Shown piece after piece: positions 10,562-18,989 of a stretch of 64,000 nucleotides of DNA; position 1 is the first letter of the stretch; each line of letters opens with the position of its first letter. The DNA comes from Stentor coeruleus. Its lineage: Eukaryota; Ciliophora; Heterotrichea; Heterotrichida; Stentoridae. The stretch lies in the NCBI GenBank assembly GCA_001970955.1, contig MPUH01000049.1, positions 1-64,000 on the forward strand, in the 5' to 3' direction. The notes beneath the pieces are model-generated. The model was not told the origin of the DNA and searched no databases. It was given only the letters and a program-made list of their open reading frames with translations. Position numbers and translations under genes: made by a program.

Positions 10562-11968
10562 CTATTTAGTACTGAACTTATCAAGTAACGCAAGCTTAGC
10601 TCTAATTGAAGAAATAATCATATCATTTACCTGATCCCCAACTTCAATCCCTTTAACTCCATCATTCTTTAAACTTTCAATCAGTCTTTCTTGTTGTTTC
10701 GCAACCTTATCTACTCGGTCTGCTTTTTGTTTAATTTTCTGCGCTTTAGCTTTATCAAAATTTTCATCCAAAAGTTCTTTTTCAAGTTCAATATGTAAAT
10801 TCTTAACATCAGTAGGTGGATTTTCTCTTTCTTTTCTTTTATCAGCTAAATAATCAACAATCACTTTTTCTTTAGCTTGTTTTGGCTCTGGTACTAAAGG
10901 ATTTTTTTTCCATTGTCGTTTTGGCACAATCCCAATTTCAGATTTATAGTCAACAACACTGATTTTCTTTTTTTCAATGCTTTTGTCACGAGAATTTTCA
11001 TTGCTGTAAGCTCGTTTGTGGGTTTTTTTGGATTTCAGCTCAGACTCAGGTATGAACTTTTTACTTTCATTTATTACTGGGGGGAACATTTCTTTGACAA
11101 GTCTAGCGTATTGTAAACGTTTATTGATATGGACTTGTTTTTCTTCTTTGATTTTTTCAAGTTCATCTTTTTTATTCCTTTCTTCTTCAAGAATCGCTAA
11201 TGTAAACTTTGATTGGAGGTTGAATGATGCGGAGTTAACTTCAGCTTCAAGAATCTTCTGCTTAAATTCCTTTTTCCTCCTATATTCCTGTTCACGTCTA
11301 ATCTCTTCATGTTTTTTAATATGATCCTTAAATTCCTCTCGATCTAAAGGTTGATAAAGTATCCTTTTCTTTGCCAATTCCGCTTTATGTTGTTCCAACT
11401 GTGGCATAAGTACCTGTTGCTTATACGCATCTTCCATTTGCATATACAAAGGTTTAGAACTAACACTTCTCTTAGCAGTTTCTTGCTTAACTTCTTCAAT
11501 ATGTCTTTTTCTTATCTCGCTTTTTTGTACCAATTCAGCTAATTTTCTCTGTTTATCTTCCTCCAACTTTTTCTCCAACTCAATCTGTCTGATTTTCTGT
11601 TCTTCAATTTCTTGTAAAGCTTTATTCCTCAACTCACGTTCTCTTTCTTGAACTCTTTTCTGTCGATTTATTCTATCTTCTTCAAGTTTTTTAGTAAATT
11701 CTTTAGTTTCTTCAACTTTTTTCTGCTGTTCTTTAAAATACCCTTCACGATGCTGCTTATCAGGCTTGGGTTTTGGTGTTGGCGATTCCTCAACTTTAGC
11801 CGGTTTTGCTTTGAATCTTTGTCTTTTCTCAGGAAGTGTTAATGCTGATTTCGCTAGACTCATAAGAAAAACATCTACAACTTTATGAACTGCACTTTCG
11901 ATTGCTGTTTGGAAGGACTCTTTTAGGTTTAGAGATTTCAGTTGTGATTCAAGATACTGATTTGCCAT
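10562..11968 (-). CDS. Long charged coiled-coil protein
   Basis: The protein begins at MANQYLESQL (ATG at 11968) and has 468 residues. A longer frame reaches back to 12052, but it would run through the start of the divergent gene at 11990, and the context before 11968 (ttataa-like) matches other starts. A short hydrophobic-helical N-terminus (about residues 1-50) precedes a Pro/Lys linker and then roughly 250 residues of Lys/Glu/Arg/Gln heptads, a single long coiled coil. The C-terminal part is Lys-rich with a final helix. No family is assigned; a cytoskeletal or axonemal role is a guess. It ends with TAG. Confidence 0.75.
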   Translation of the reverse strand: MANQYLESQLKSLNLKESFQTAIESAVHKVVDVFLMSLAKSALTLPEKRQRFKAKPAKVEESPTPKPKPDKQHREGYFKEQQKKVEETKEFTKKLEEDRINRQKRVQERERELRNKALQEIEEQKIRQIELEKKLEEDKQRKLAELVQKSEIRKRHIEEVKQETAKRSVSSKPLYMQMEDAYKQQVLMPQLEQHKAELAKKRILYQPLDREEFKDHIKKHEEIRREQEYRRKKEFKQKILEAEVNSASFNLQSKFTLAILEEERNKKDELEKIKEEKQVHINKRLQYARLVKEMFPPVINESKKFIPESELKSKKTHKRAYSNENSRDKSIEKKKISVVDYKSEIGIVPKRQWKKNPLVPEPKQAKEKVIVDYLADKRKERENPPTDVKNLHIELEKELLDENFDKAKAQKIKQKADRVDKVAKQQERLIESLKNDGVKGIEVGDQVNDMIISSIRAKLALLDKFSTK

Positions 11969-11989
11969 ATATAAGTTTTTTATTATAAT
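11969..11989. promoter_or_regulatory. 21-nt divergent intergenic space
   Basis: Only 21 bases, almost all A/T, separate the two outward-facing start codons at 11968 (minus) and 11990 (plus). Any shared promoter and both 5' leaders must fit here or inside the opposite gene. Confidence 0.6.
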
Positions 11990-12208
11990 ATGGAGAATAA
12001 TTGCGCTAGTGACTCTTGTGATGATAGTGGACCTGATGTTCAGTTTTATCAAGGGTTTTGTGATTTAACTCAAACAACACATGGGTTTTCTGATAGTAGC
12101 AAAAATTATAGTAATGAGTATTTAAATTCTGTAAAACAGTCAATAGTGACTAGAAGAGTATCTTTGTATGATGAATCTTGCTCTTGCAATAAATGCTTGG
12201 TATTTTGA
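11990..12208 (+). CDS. Small acidic Cys/Ser-rich protein, unidentified
   Basis: A 72-residue frame starts at ATG right after tattataat and ends CNKC...VF at TGA. It has six cysteines, including CASDSC near the start and CSCNKC near the end. No domain is recognised. Its reality is supported by the start context and by the G-rich, C-poor 3' flank typical of plus-strand genes here. The TGA stop is unusual for this window; an in-frame TAA lies 8 codons later. Confidence 0.5.
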   Translation: MENNCASDSCDDSGPDVQFYQGFCDLTQTTHGFSDSSKNYSNEYLNSVKQSIVTRRVSLYDESCSCNKCLVF

Positions 12209-12451
12209 GTTTTAAGGTTATTTTTGATATAATTTATGTGTTTTGATATATAATTTGTAAGATAATATTCGATATAGGATATGGGTTATAGGGTTATAGG
12301 CTTTATTTTTAATGATAGGAAATTATTTAGAAAATTTTATTAGACATAATCAACTTTTATACAATTTTGGCTTGAAATTTTATATTTTTTTTAGTGCCAT
12401 TAGTGAATACATAATAATTTCTTATCTATTAATCATAGCAAAATATATACC

Positions 12452-13123
12452 TCAATACTTGTGGACTCTAATAAAAAGTCTCTGTTTTTCTTTAGCTTTC
12501 GGACTATACTCACAATGTTTCACTAAAGACTGCGAAGTGTTCTTACGTTCCTGCATACTTGACGACAAAGGTGTATAATACTCATTGACTTCAGCGAATT
12601 TCAAAGGACTATTTAAATCAGCTTTACCTTTCTTTGTTATTTTCTTAACGGTTCCACTACATAAACCCCCATCATCATCTTTAGTTTTAGGGTTTTTCAT
12701 AGTATTTGATACCTTTTCTTCACTTTCATTCATAATATGCACTAAATCTCTAGAAAACATCACCCGATTTTTCTTCGGCACACTATTAGAAGTTCGCAAA
12801 CACGATTGTGGTCTAGGTGAATTTTCTTCATTATTAGCTTTAAGTTTATTTATCTGCTCATTTAGATCTTTGATTTCATTAACTTGTTTTTCATTCAGTT
12901 CTTTGAGGATTTTGTTTTCTTTTTTTAAGCATTTTATTATTTTGACAAGCTTTTCTGTGGAGTAGTGGTCGTATTTTTTAGAAATTTTCCCTGTGTTTTC
13001 AAGAAGATTGGCTGCGGTTATGATTTTAGTATCAGAATCTTTAGATTTAGTATCAGAACGGTTTGATTTGGCTGATTCGAATTTTTTTCGAAGCATTGCT
13101 ATAGATTGATATTCTTGTTTCAT
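12452..13123 (-). CDS. Coiled-coil protein, unidentified
   Basis: A 223-residue protein. Residues about 50-95 form a short coiled coil (KLVKIIKCLKKENKILKELN and on). The rest is polar, Ser/Lys/Asn-rich and probably disordered, with the near-repeat SDTKSKDSDTK. I recognise no family. It ends with TGA; an in-frame TAA lies about 10 codons later. The 5' flank (13140-13230 on the plus strand) is G/T-rich, i.e. C-rich on the sense strand, as for other minus-strand genes. Confidence 0.6.
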   Translation of the reverse strand: MKQEYQSIAMLRKKFESAKSNRSDTKSKDSDTKIITAANLLENTGKISKKYDHYSTEKLVKIIKCLKKENKILKELNEKQVNEIKDLNEQINKLKANNEENSPRPQSCLRTSNSVPKKNRVMFSRDLVHIMNESEEKVSNTMKNPKTKDDDGGLCSGTVKKITKKGKADLNSPLKFAEVNEYYTPLSSSMQERKNTSQSLVKHCEYSPKAKEKQRLFIRVHKY

Positions 13124-13304
13124 ATAGGAAATTTATAATATGGGAGATGTCTTTAGATGTTTTTTATGGATTGGCGATGTTGGGAAGTTTGTAGATGATT
13201 GTAAAAGTAGGAAAGTTTTGTGAAGAGATATTTTTCGATAATCAACACAAAATCTATTTCCATTAAACCAACCCAAACTTAAAAACTCACATTTTACTTT
13301 ATCA

Positions 13305-14165
13305 TTAAGTTAGATTCATCATAAATTTAATTACTTTTGCATTTTCCTTCTTTGCTTTCTTACTAACAGGAGGAGGTCTCTTATATTTCTCCTGTACTTC
13401 CAACCCATTCTGCCCTTCTTTAGGCCTAACATCAATATGTGACTGAACAAGAAATGTTGACATAGGCAATACCAAATCATCACAATAATCAAATTTATTA
13501 TGATCCATTGCTGGAGGTAAAAAAAGTGCACAAGGTCCAGCACATCTATCATGTAATATTTGTGACTGTGTATAAGGTATAAGTTTATCCAACATACCAT
13601 GAACAATAAAAGTTGGGCATTTTATATAAGGCATATTATCAATATTTCTAAACCTTTCCTTAACCATCATCTGGGCAAATCTTCCAGCTAAGTGTCTTAC
13701 AACAGCTTTAATAGAAGTATATGCTGACATTAACATTAAACATCCAACTTCAAAATGTCTTGCTAAATATGTTGATGGTCCTGTTCCTATAGATCTACCA
13801 AATATCAGTATATCTTTTCCTGAAAATTTGAACTCTTCTGTTATAAATTTATAAACACATTCTGCATCTTTTAAAATAATTGACTCTTTACTTTTACCAA
13901 TATATAATCCATAACCCGGATACTCTACAGCTAAAACATTAACACTTAGTACACTTCTTAACATATCTGCAAGGTCATATGATAATTTAAGATCTTCAGC
14001 ATTACCATGGAAAAATATCAGTATTTTGCTAGAACCTTGTGGGGGTGTGAGGAAAATACAAGGAATCGCCGTGGTTTTAGAGTTTGGGATCCAGATTAAA
14101 TCAGGGATTTCCTTTTCGGTATATAGGCAAGTGGGTGCTGGAAAAAGTATTCTATTCATTTCCAT
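13305..14165 (-). CDS. Alpha/beta hydrolase, ABHD17 (FAM108)-like
   Basis: A 286-residue serine hydrolase. Visible parts are the oxyanion HGNAED motif after FFHG, the nucleophile elbow GRSIGTG, the acid-loop motif HGMLDKLIP and the catalytic His in DHNKFD. This pattern is that of ABHD17/ABHD13-type hydrolases; ABHD17 enzymes remove palmitate from membrane-anchored proteins in animals. The conserved Cys-rich N-terminal palmitoylation cluster of ABHD17 is absent (only one early Cys), so the subfamily and substrate are inferred. The gene lies 30 nt downstream of TMEM231, on the same strand. It ends with TAA. Confidence 0.85.
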   Translation of the reverse strand: MEMNRILFPAPTCLYTEKEIPDLIWIPNSKTTAIPCIFLTPPQGSSKILIFFHGNAEDLKLSYDLADMLRSVLSVNVLAVEYPGYGLYIGKSKESIILKDAECVYKFITEEFKFSGKDILIFGRSIGTGPSTYLARHFEVGCLMLMSAYTSIKAVVRHLAGRFAQMMVKERFRNIDNMPYIKCPTFIVHGMLDKLIPYTQSQILHDRCAGPCALFLPPAMDHNKFDYCDDLVLPMSTFLVQSHIDVRPKEGQNGLEVQEKYKRPPPVSKKAKKENAKVIKFMMNLT

Positions 14166-14195
14166 TTTTGATTATTGTTAGCTAATATTTTACTA

Positions 14196-15137
14196 TTATT
14201 TAAGTATTTTAGTCTCATAAGTCACATGCGATTCTAACACCTGATTATCAAAAACAAAAGATGCAAAACTATAAATCATATACCCAACAGGAATAAGTAA
14301 ACACAAATACTGAACCCAAGCAAATTTCATGGTCTCTAAAAATCCTGGGGTGTATTCAAACTTTTGATGTGCAGGGATTCTAACTTTCATAGAAATTGTG
14401 CATGTTTCATCATCACCTTTAGGCATCACTAATGATTGATAATTATAATAAGTCGTACAATTCCTATCATTATATCTTAAAAACAGCGAAGGTAAATAAT
14501 TCTGATTACTAGAAGTTTGACTAAGAACTGAAGTATCATATTCATTTCTTACAATTGTTGTAGCTTTTAAAGGTTGGCTTTGTCTAAATTCTAAATTCCC
14601 ATCTATAAACACAGTAGAAGCTCCAACAGGGGTTTGAACTTCAGCAAAAGCCATGCCAACCATATCTAATTTAACTCTGTCTCTTATCTTATAATCATAA
14701 AATGTTAGAACTTTTACACTTTTTACATAAATTGGATCAGTATAAGCTGTAATATTAAATTCATACATATCTGGATAGTTATCAAAATTGAAGTCTAATA
14801 AGCTTGATTTTATAAGCATAGGTGAGAGGTCTGAAAAAAACATTTCATTAACTCCTCCCATTGATGAAAATATCAAAGTTGAAGGACTTTTTATTATAGC
14901 TCCATTACTAGCAACTTCTTCTTCAGTGTAAATCATGACGAGAATTTCTTTTCTGTATAAAACTTTTGGCTGTTCTAGATAAGTTTCTTGTTTTTTCCAA
15001 AAGTCGTAGGTTGAGAAAGCTAAAAAGAATGGCAAAATTATAGCTACCATAAAGAGGAACCAGCAAAAAATAAAACTGCAGCTGAATGCTGATGCGCGGT
15101 AAACTTTGAGTAGAGGTTCTGAAAAGAGTATTGCCAT
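14196..15137 (-). CDS. TMEM231: TMEM231-like ciliary transition-zone protein
   Basis: A 313-residue protein with two membrane segments (about residues 17-41 and 275-300) enclosing a large beta-rich luminal domain, the known TMEM231 topology. It matches the family in the N-terminal YRAS segment, the FW...YLEQP stretch after the first membrane helix, an internal FIDGNLEFRQSQPL stretch, and especially PGFLETMKFAWVQY just before the second membrane helix. Length equals that of the animal protein (about 315). TMEM231 belongs to the MKS/B9 module that gates protein entry into cilia. It ends with TAA. Confidence 0.9.
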   Translation of the reverse strand: MAILFSEPLLKVYRASAFSCSFIFCWFLFMVAIILPFFLAFSTYDFWKKQETYLEQPKVLYRKEILVMIYTEEEVASNGAIIKSPSTLIFSSMGGVNEMFFSDLSPMLIKSSLLDFNFDNYPDMYEFNITAYTDPIYVKSVKVLTFYDYKIRDRVKLDMVGMAFAEVQTPVGASTVFIDGNLEFRQSQPLKATTIVRNEYDTSVLSQTSSNQNYLPSLFLRYNDRNCTTYYNYQSLVMPKGDDETCTISMKVRIPAHQKFEYTPGFLETMKFAWVQYLCLLIPVGYMIYSFASFVFDNQVLESHVTYETKILK

Positions 15138-16209
15138 TTATAATGGAACTAAAGAAAAATAAGCTTTTTGTCTTGGGGCGAATGTGAAAAAGTATTTGTG
15201 GATTTGAAGTTTGTGTATTTTGGGGTTAATTGTGATATGAGAATTGCTACTTTAGTAATGGTAAATTAAAATTTATAAGGTATAAATCATAAAATATATA
15301 ATTAGGATTTTGGTATATATTAATTATGTTGATAATTATACAATTTAGATAACAGAGATTTCCAATAGGGGTATATTTTTTACTGATATTAAATTGAAAC
15401 AATAAAAGTAGATTGTTTTAGAATTTTGCATAGGCATTTGAAAAATTATACTGATATAACTAAAAGGCTAATTAAGAAGTAAATTGTGATATAATATACA
15501 TATTATAAAATAATTTACAGGTTATGAAGTAAGCTAGTTATTAGTAGTAAACTTATATAAATTGTATATATATAACAATCCTATCTTGTTATGCCTTTTT
15601 TAATTAATCATATTTAATTCATGAAGCTAGAACGAGTTTTATACTTGTGTTTATCTATATATGCAGTCTAAAAAATTAGCCTTCCTCAAAAATAGACATA
15701 AATAAACAAGCCCAATCTAATATAATGCCTTATCAAATTCTCAATTATATTTGGTAAAATATTAAATAACAAAATGCTTATTTTACAGTAGCAAGCATAA
15801 GCACTTCAGCTAAGAAAAAATATCTTATCCTAGTAAAAGCTTATATCAGAATTGAATAATACTTTTTTACGCTAAAAGTTTTCAAAATCTCAAAAAATTG
15901 TCGGCTGCACAATTCATGAATAATTTTATGCACGCCAGATTTATAAAATTTGTTTATTTTCAGAAAATACATCAAATAGCATCTCTTTATGCTTATAAAA
16001 AACTTTTGAAGAAAAAAATCCGTTTTCTGTTAAGTTCTGGTAAAAAGCCCATAATTATTTTATTTAAATTATGGCTAAATTTCTATATCTTATTCTAAAT
16101 TTTTCCAATGTTTAATGCAAAGAATATTTTGAAACTTTAAATATTCTTTTATATATTGGCAGGTATACTTACTGCCTGAAACAATTGATATCTTTATCTA
16201 GTTAATTAT
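15138..16209. other. Gene-free intergenic stretch (about 1.1 kb)
   Basis: AT-rich. A 66-codon frame at 15898-16098 lacks an ATG start and is very Ile/Lys/Phe-rich, so I do not call it. No RNA gene is recognised. Confidence 0.4.
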
Positions 16210-16509
16210 TTATGTATTTTTTAAATGATAATTTCTAATATGTTTGAGTATTGCTGACTTGTGCCTTAAGTGGGTAAAGCATATTTCACACTTGTACGGT
16301 TTTTCCTGTGTATGAATAAACATATGCTCTTTAAGGTTTTGGTGGTTTCGGAAAAACTTCAAGCAAATATTGCATTGAGCTCTCTTTGAGTTTAGGTGGA
16401 ACACATTAACATGTCTTTTAAGGTTAAACTTCGATGAATACTCTCTCCCACAACCAGGGAAAATGCAACAAAATACTGTAATTACTTTCATTTCTTCTTT
16501 GATATTCAT
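16210..16509 (-). CDS. Small C2H2 zinc-finger protein
   Basis: A 99-residue protein made almost entirely of three C2H2 fingers: CCIFPGCGREYSSKFNLKRH, CNICLKFFRNHQNLKEH and CEICFTHLRHKSAILKH, each with two Cys and two His at the usual spacing. The TQEKPYKC linker between the second and third is the canonical TGEKP-type linker of DNA-binding arrays. Function is presumably sequence-specific DNA binding; no effector domain is present. The protein is very short for the family but starts at a good ATG context (gtatataaatg) and ends with TAA. Confidence 0.85.
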   Translation of the reverse strand: MNIKEEMKVITVFCCIFPGCGREYSSKFNLKRHVNVFHLNSKRAQCNICLKFFRNHQNLKEHMFIHTQEKPYKCEICFTHLRHKSAILKHIRNYHLKNT

Positions 16510-17138
16510 TTATATACGCTAAGAAAATTCCCATTTCTGATTGAATCCAAATTATGCATAAACTATAAAAATTATATCTTAACAAAATGAAATAATGCTT
16601 TCTATAAAGTGTTAGAATTTTTATATTTAATCAAATCTATTTTCATCTTCATAAAAAAATGAAGTTTATCAGAAATAAAGCCTTTCTAGCATCATCTGAA
16701 ATAGTTTCTATCAATAAGAACGAATTTTATATCTGCTAATTATGATACCTTTAACTGATATATTAGTTGTTAATAAAAATAACTATAATCATATTTCAAA
16801 AAGTAAAAAATTGTGATTATAAAAGTTAAAAGAAGAGCTTATAAGCACATAGAATCATAGAAATCTAATAATTATTCAATTTCAACAACCAAAGAGCAGT
16901 TTCATATTTCAGATGAATATTTTTTCAAATAGTTTATAATATCAGTTTTTCATTGAAGAATTAGTAAAGCCCTAATCAAAGATAAACATAATTTTATCAA
17001 TAAAAACAGTCATGCACTACATAATCTTGACCCTGAGTTCAGAAATTTTGGTTATCGGAATGAGTTTAAAAATTCTGAAAGGCTTTTAATAATATAGTAA
17101 ATCATGTAGTTTTTATAATTTTATAGGGTTAAATATGC
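16510..17138. other. Gene-free intergenic stretch
   Basis: AT-rich. A short coding-like patch near 17000-17090 ends in a stop and is not supported as a gene. It may be an extension of the relict that follows. Confidence 0.35.
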
Positions 17139-17520
17139 AAGTTTAAAAGTATTTTAACAGATTTAGGTTATGCTAACTCTCAAATAATCCAAAGCTTGCA
17201 TATTGTGAAAGTATCAAGAGTTGATGGAGAAGTAAAGGCTTATCAAGAGAGTTTTTATGTTATCTTAGAAAAAGTGGCTGAATTGATGTTTGGATAGGTT
17301 TAGAAGATTTTTGATCTGTATAATGCTTGCTTGTAGGCAATACATTGAAGATATAAGAATCGAACATTAGCATTATGGAAAAGAAAAAAAAGAAGGCATG
17401 GTGCACACAAACTAATTCGAATTGCACAATACCAAAAATGCGATTTCTTAGAGGCTAAAGTTGGGTTTAGATTCAAATATATTTTAAGTCTTCCACATGT
17501 TGGAAATATAGGTATAAAAT
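17139..17520 (+). pseudogene. Decayed gene-like relict upstream of the EF-hand gene
   Basis: One plus-strand frame reads like protein for about 125 codons (for example VSRVDGEVKAYQESFYVILE and HKLIRIAQYQKCDFLEAK) but has three TAG and one TGA. I do not recognise the family. The stops are of the kind made by C-to-T or G-to-A change from CAG and TGG, which suggests simple decay. It lacks a clear ATG. Confidence 0.4.
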
Positions 17521-17961
17521 ATGCAAGGAAAGTATTCTGATGAGGATTTAGCAGAATTTAAAGAGTCATTCGACTTGTTTGATACTGAAAATAAAGGAGA
17601 AATTGAGTATAGCAAATTAGGGACAATATTAAGAAGTTTTAGATCATACCCTTGGATAATGGAAGCTGAAAGAGTAAATGCGAAAATGAAAGCTAAAGGC
17701 CGAGATACTATAGATTTTGACTGCTTTATGGAAATTTTTAATTATGATAACTATGATGACTTTGATCCTGAGGTAGAAATTTTAGAAAAAATAAGAGTCT
17801 ATGATCCAGATAATACAGGTTTGATTGATAGGAATATTTTTATTTCTATATTAAAAGACATGGATCCAGGAATTACAGAAAATGAAGTATTTAATAGTCT
17901 CAATAATAAAAATTGTGATTTAGTTATCAACTATAAAGAAGTGATTAAACAATTAACTTAG
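17521..17961 (+). CDS. Calmodulin-like EF-hand protein with degenerate loops
   Basis: A 146-residue protein with calmodulin/centrin-like length and layout: four helix-loop-helix units. It begins SDEDLAEFKESFDLFDTENKGE, closely matching the first EF-hand of calmodulin/myosin light chains. Loop 1 (DTENKGEIEYSK) and loop 3 (DPDNTGLIDRNI) keep some acidic ligands, while loops 2 and 4 are strongly altered, so Ca2+ binding is weak or partial. It is more like an essential light chain or divergent calmodulin than calmodulin itself. It ends with TAG. Confidence 0.85.
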   Translation: MQGKYSDEDLAEFKESFDLFDTENKGEIEYSKLGTILRSFRSYPWIMEAERVNAKMKAKGRDTIDFDCFMEIFNYDNYDDFDPEVEILEKIRVYDPDNTGLIDRNIFISILKDMDPGITENEVFNSLNNKNCDLVINYKEVIKQLT

Positions 17962-18097
17962 TCTGTGATATGAATATTCATAAAAAGCATCTGATAGTTT
18001 TGGTTTGTTTGCTTGCTTATATGTTTATTTGTATAAAAGATAAATTTCTATTGTTTAGTTAGAAGTATTAAATATTGTAATTATAGTATAATAATAG

Positions 18098-18499
18098 ATG
18101 TCCTTTAGGAAATTTATCCAAAGAGCCTATTATCCTGAGTTCACAAAACAAAGGATTTTATTTGCTAATGCAGAAATAGCAGGAATGATCCCTAAAGAAC
18201 GTTTAGATGTAATAAGCAGTTCTCTTAAATATTATTTTGCAAAGCGCTTAGCATCATTAGGAATTTCGGGTGTTTTAGCTGTATGTGTGCCAACACCAAC
18301 AGGCTTTATTATAGAGAATATGCTAAGATTAAGTGTATTTACTATAGCTTTTCGTGGGATGGTATACAAGATTGAAATAGATTTATTAGAAAAAATCAAT
18401 GAAGCAGTCAATGGATTAGATTTAGAAAGTAAAATAGAAGAACTAAATATCCCAGAAAAGGATAAGGAAACACTTGAAGGCATCATGAAAGATAAATAA
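18098..18499 (+). CDS. Small protein with hydrophobic centre, unidentified
   Basis: A 133-residue protein. Residues about 45-90 are hydrophobic (GISGVLAVCVPTPTGFIIEN and on), compatible with one or two membrane-associated helices. The C-terminus is a charged amphipathic helix. I recognise no family. The start follows tataataatag, and it ends with TAA. A shorter frame 110 nt downstream shares a weak C-terminal pattern (see 18611). Confidence 0.6.
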   Translation: MSFRKFIQRAYYPEFTKQRILFANAEIAGMIPKERLDVISSSLKYYFAKRLASLGISGVLAVCVPTPTGFIIENMLRLSVFTIAFRGMVYKIEIDLLEKINEAVNGLDLESKIEELNIPEKDKETLEGIMKDK

Positions 18500-18610
18500 C
18501 TTTCGTTTCATAAAAATAAAAGCTTTGATGATTTTATTACATATTTTATTTGATTGAATACTAAACATAATATTTTATTATACAAATATAATGATATAAA
18601 ATATTAAGAT

Positions 18611-18778
18611 ATGCTTAAGATTATCGGAAAAACTTTCATAATATTTTATAGTCTTTATGATTCAGGGATCTTCGCTTTTTATGCTCCTGTTGCATTTGAT
18701 TTAACATACCAAGAATTGCTGTACAAGAGTAAAATGGATTTAATTGAAAAATTAAAAATGCATATATCGAGATCTTGA
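18611..18778 (+). pseudogene. Possible decayed partial copy of the upstream small gene
   Basis: A 55-codon frame begins at ATG and contains YKSKMDLIEKLKMH. This can be aligned with YKIEIDLLEKINEA in the preceding protein, and in the next frame LDNKVDE resembles LESKIEE. The similarity is short and the call tentative. It could instead be an unrelated small gene or chance. Confidence 0.3.
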
Positions 18779-18989
18779 TAATAAAGTTGACGAAATGCAA
18801 TTTTCACCTTAAGAAAGTCCTAGAAAAGTAAAGAAAAAAACGATAAATAGTAAACTAACTAAAAGCAATCAAATCATTATCATTATAGTTTAAAATAGCA
18901 TACAAAAAGCATTTTCTTTCATTAAATAACATTTAAAATATAATAAAATTCATAAAAAAAATATTAAATCCTCTCTATCATACAATAGT

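Noticed and set aside
11969-12052. 28-codon extension of the coiled-coil protein
   Set aside because: It would overlap the divergent start at 11990; the A/T start context favours 11968.
12312-12578. 88-codon plus-strand frame
   Set aside because: Antisense shadow of the coiled-coil gene (12452-13123) with Ile/Phe-rich AT-driven composition.
15898-16098. 66-codon plus-strand frame
   Set aside because: No ATG start (TTG), very Ile/Lys/Phe-rich, no homology recognised.
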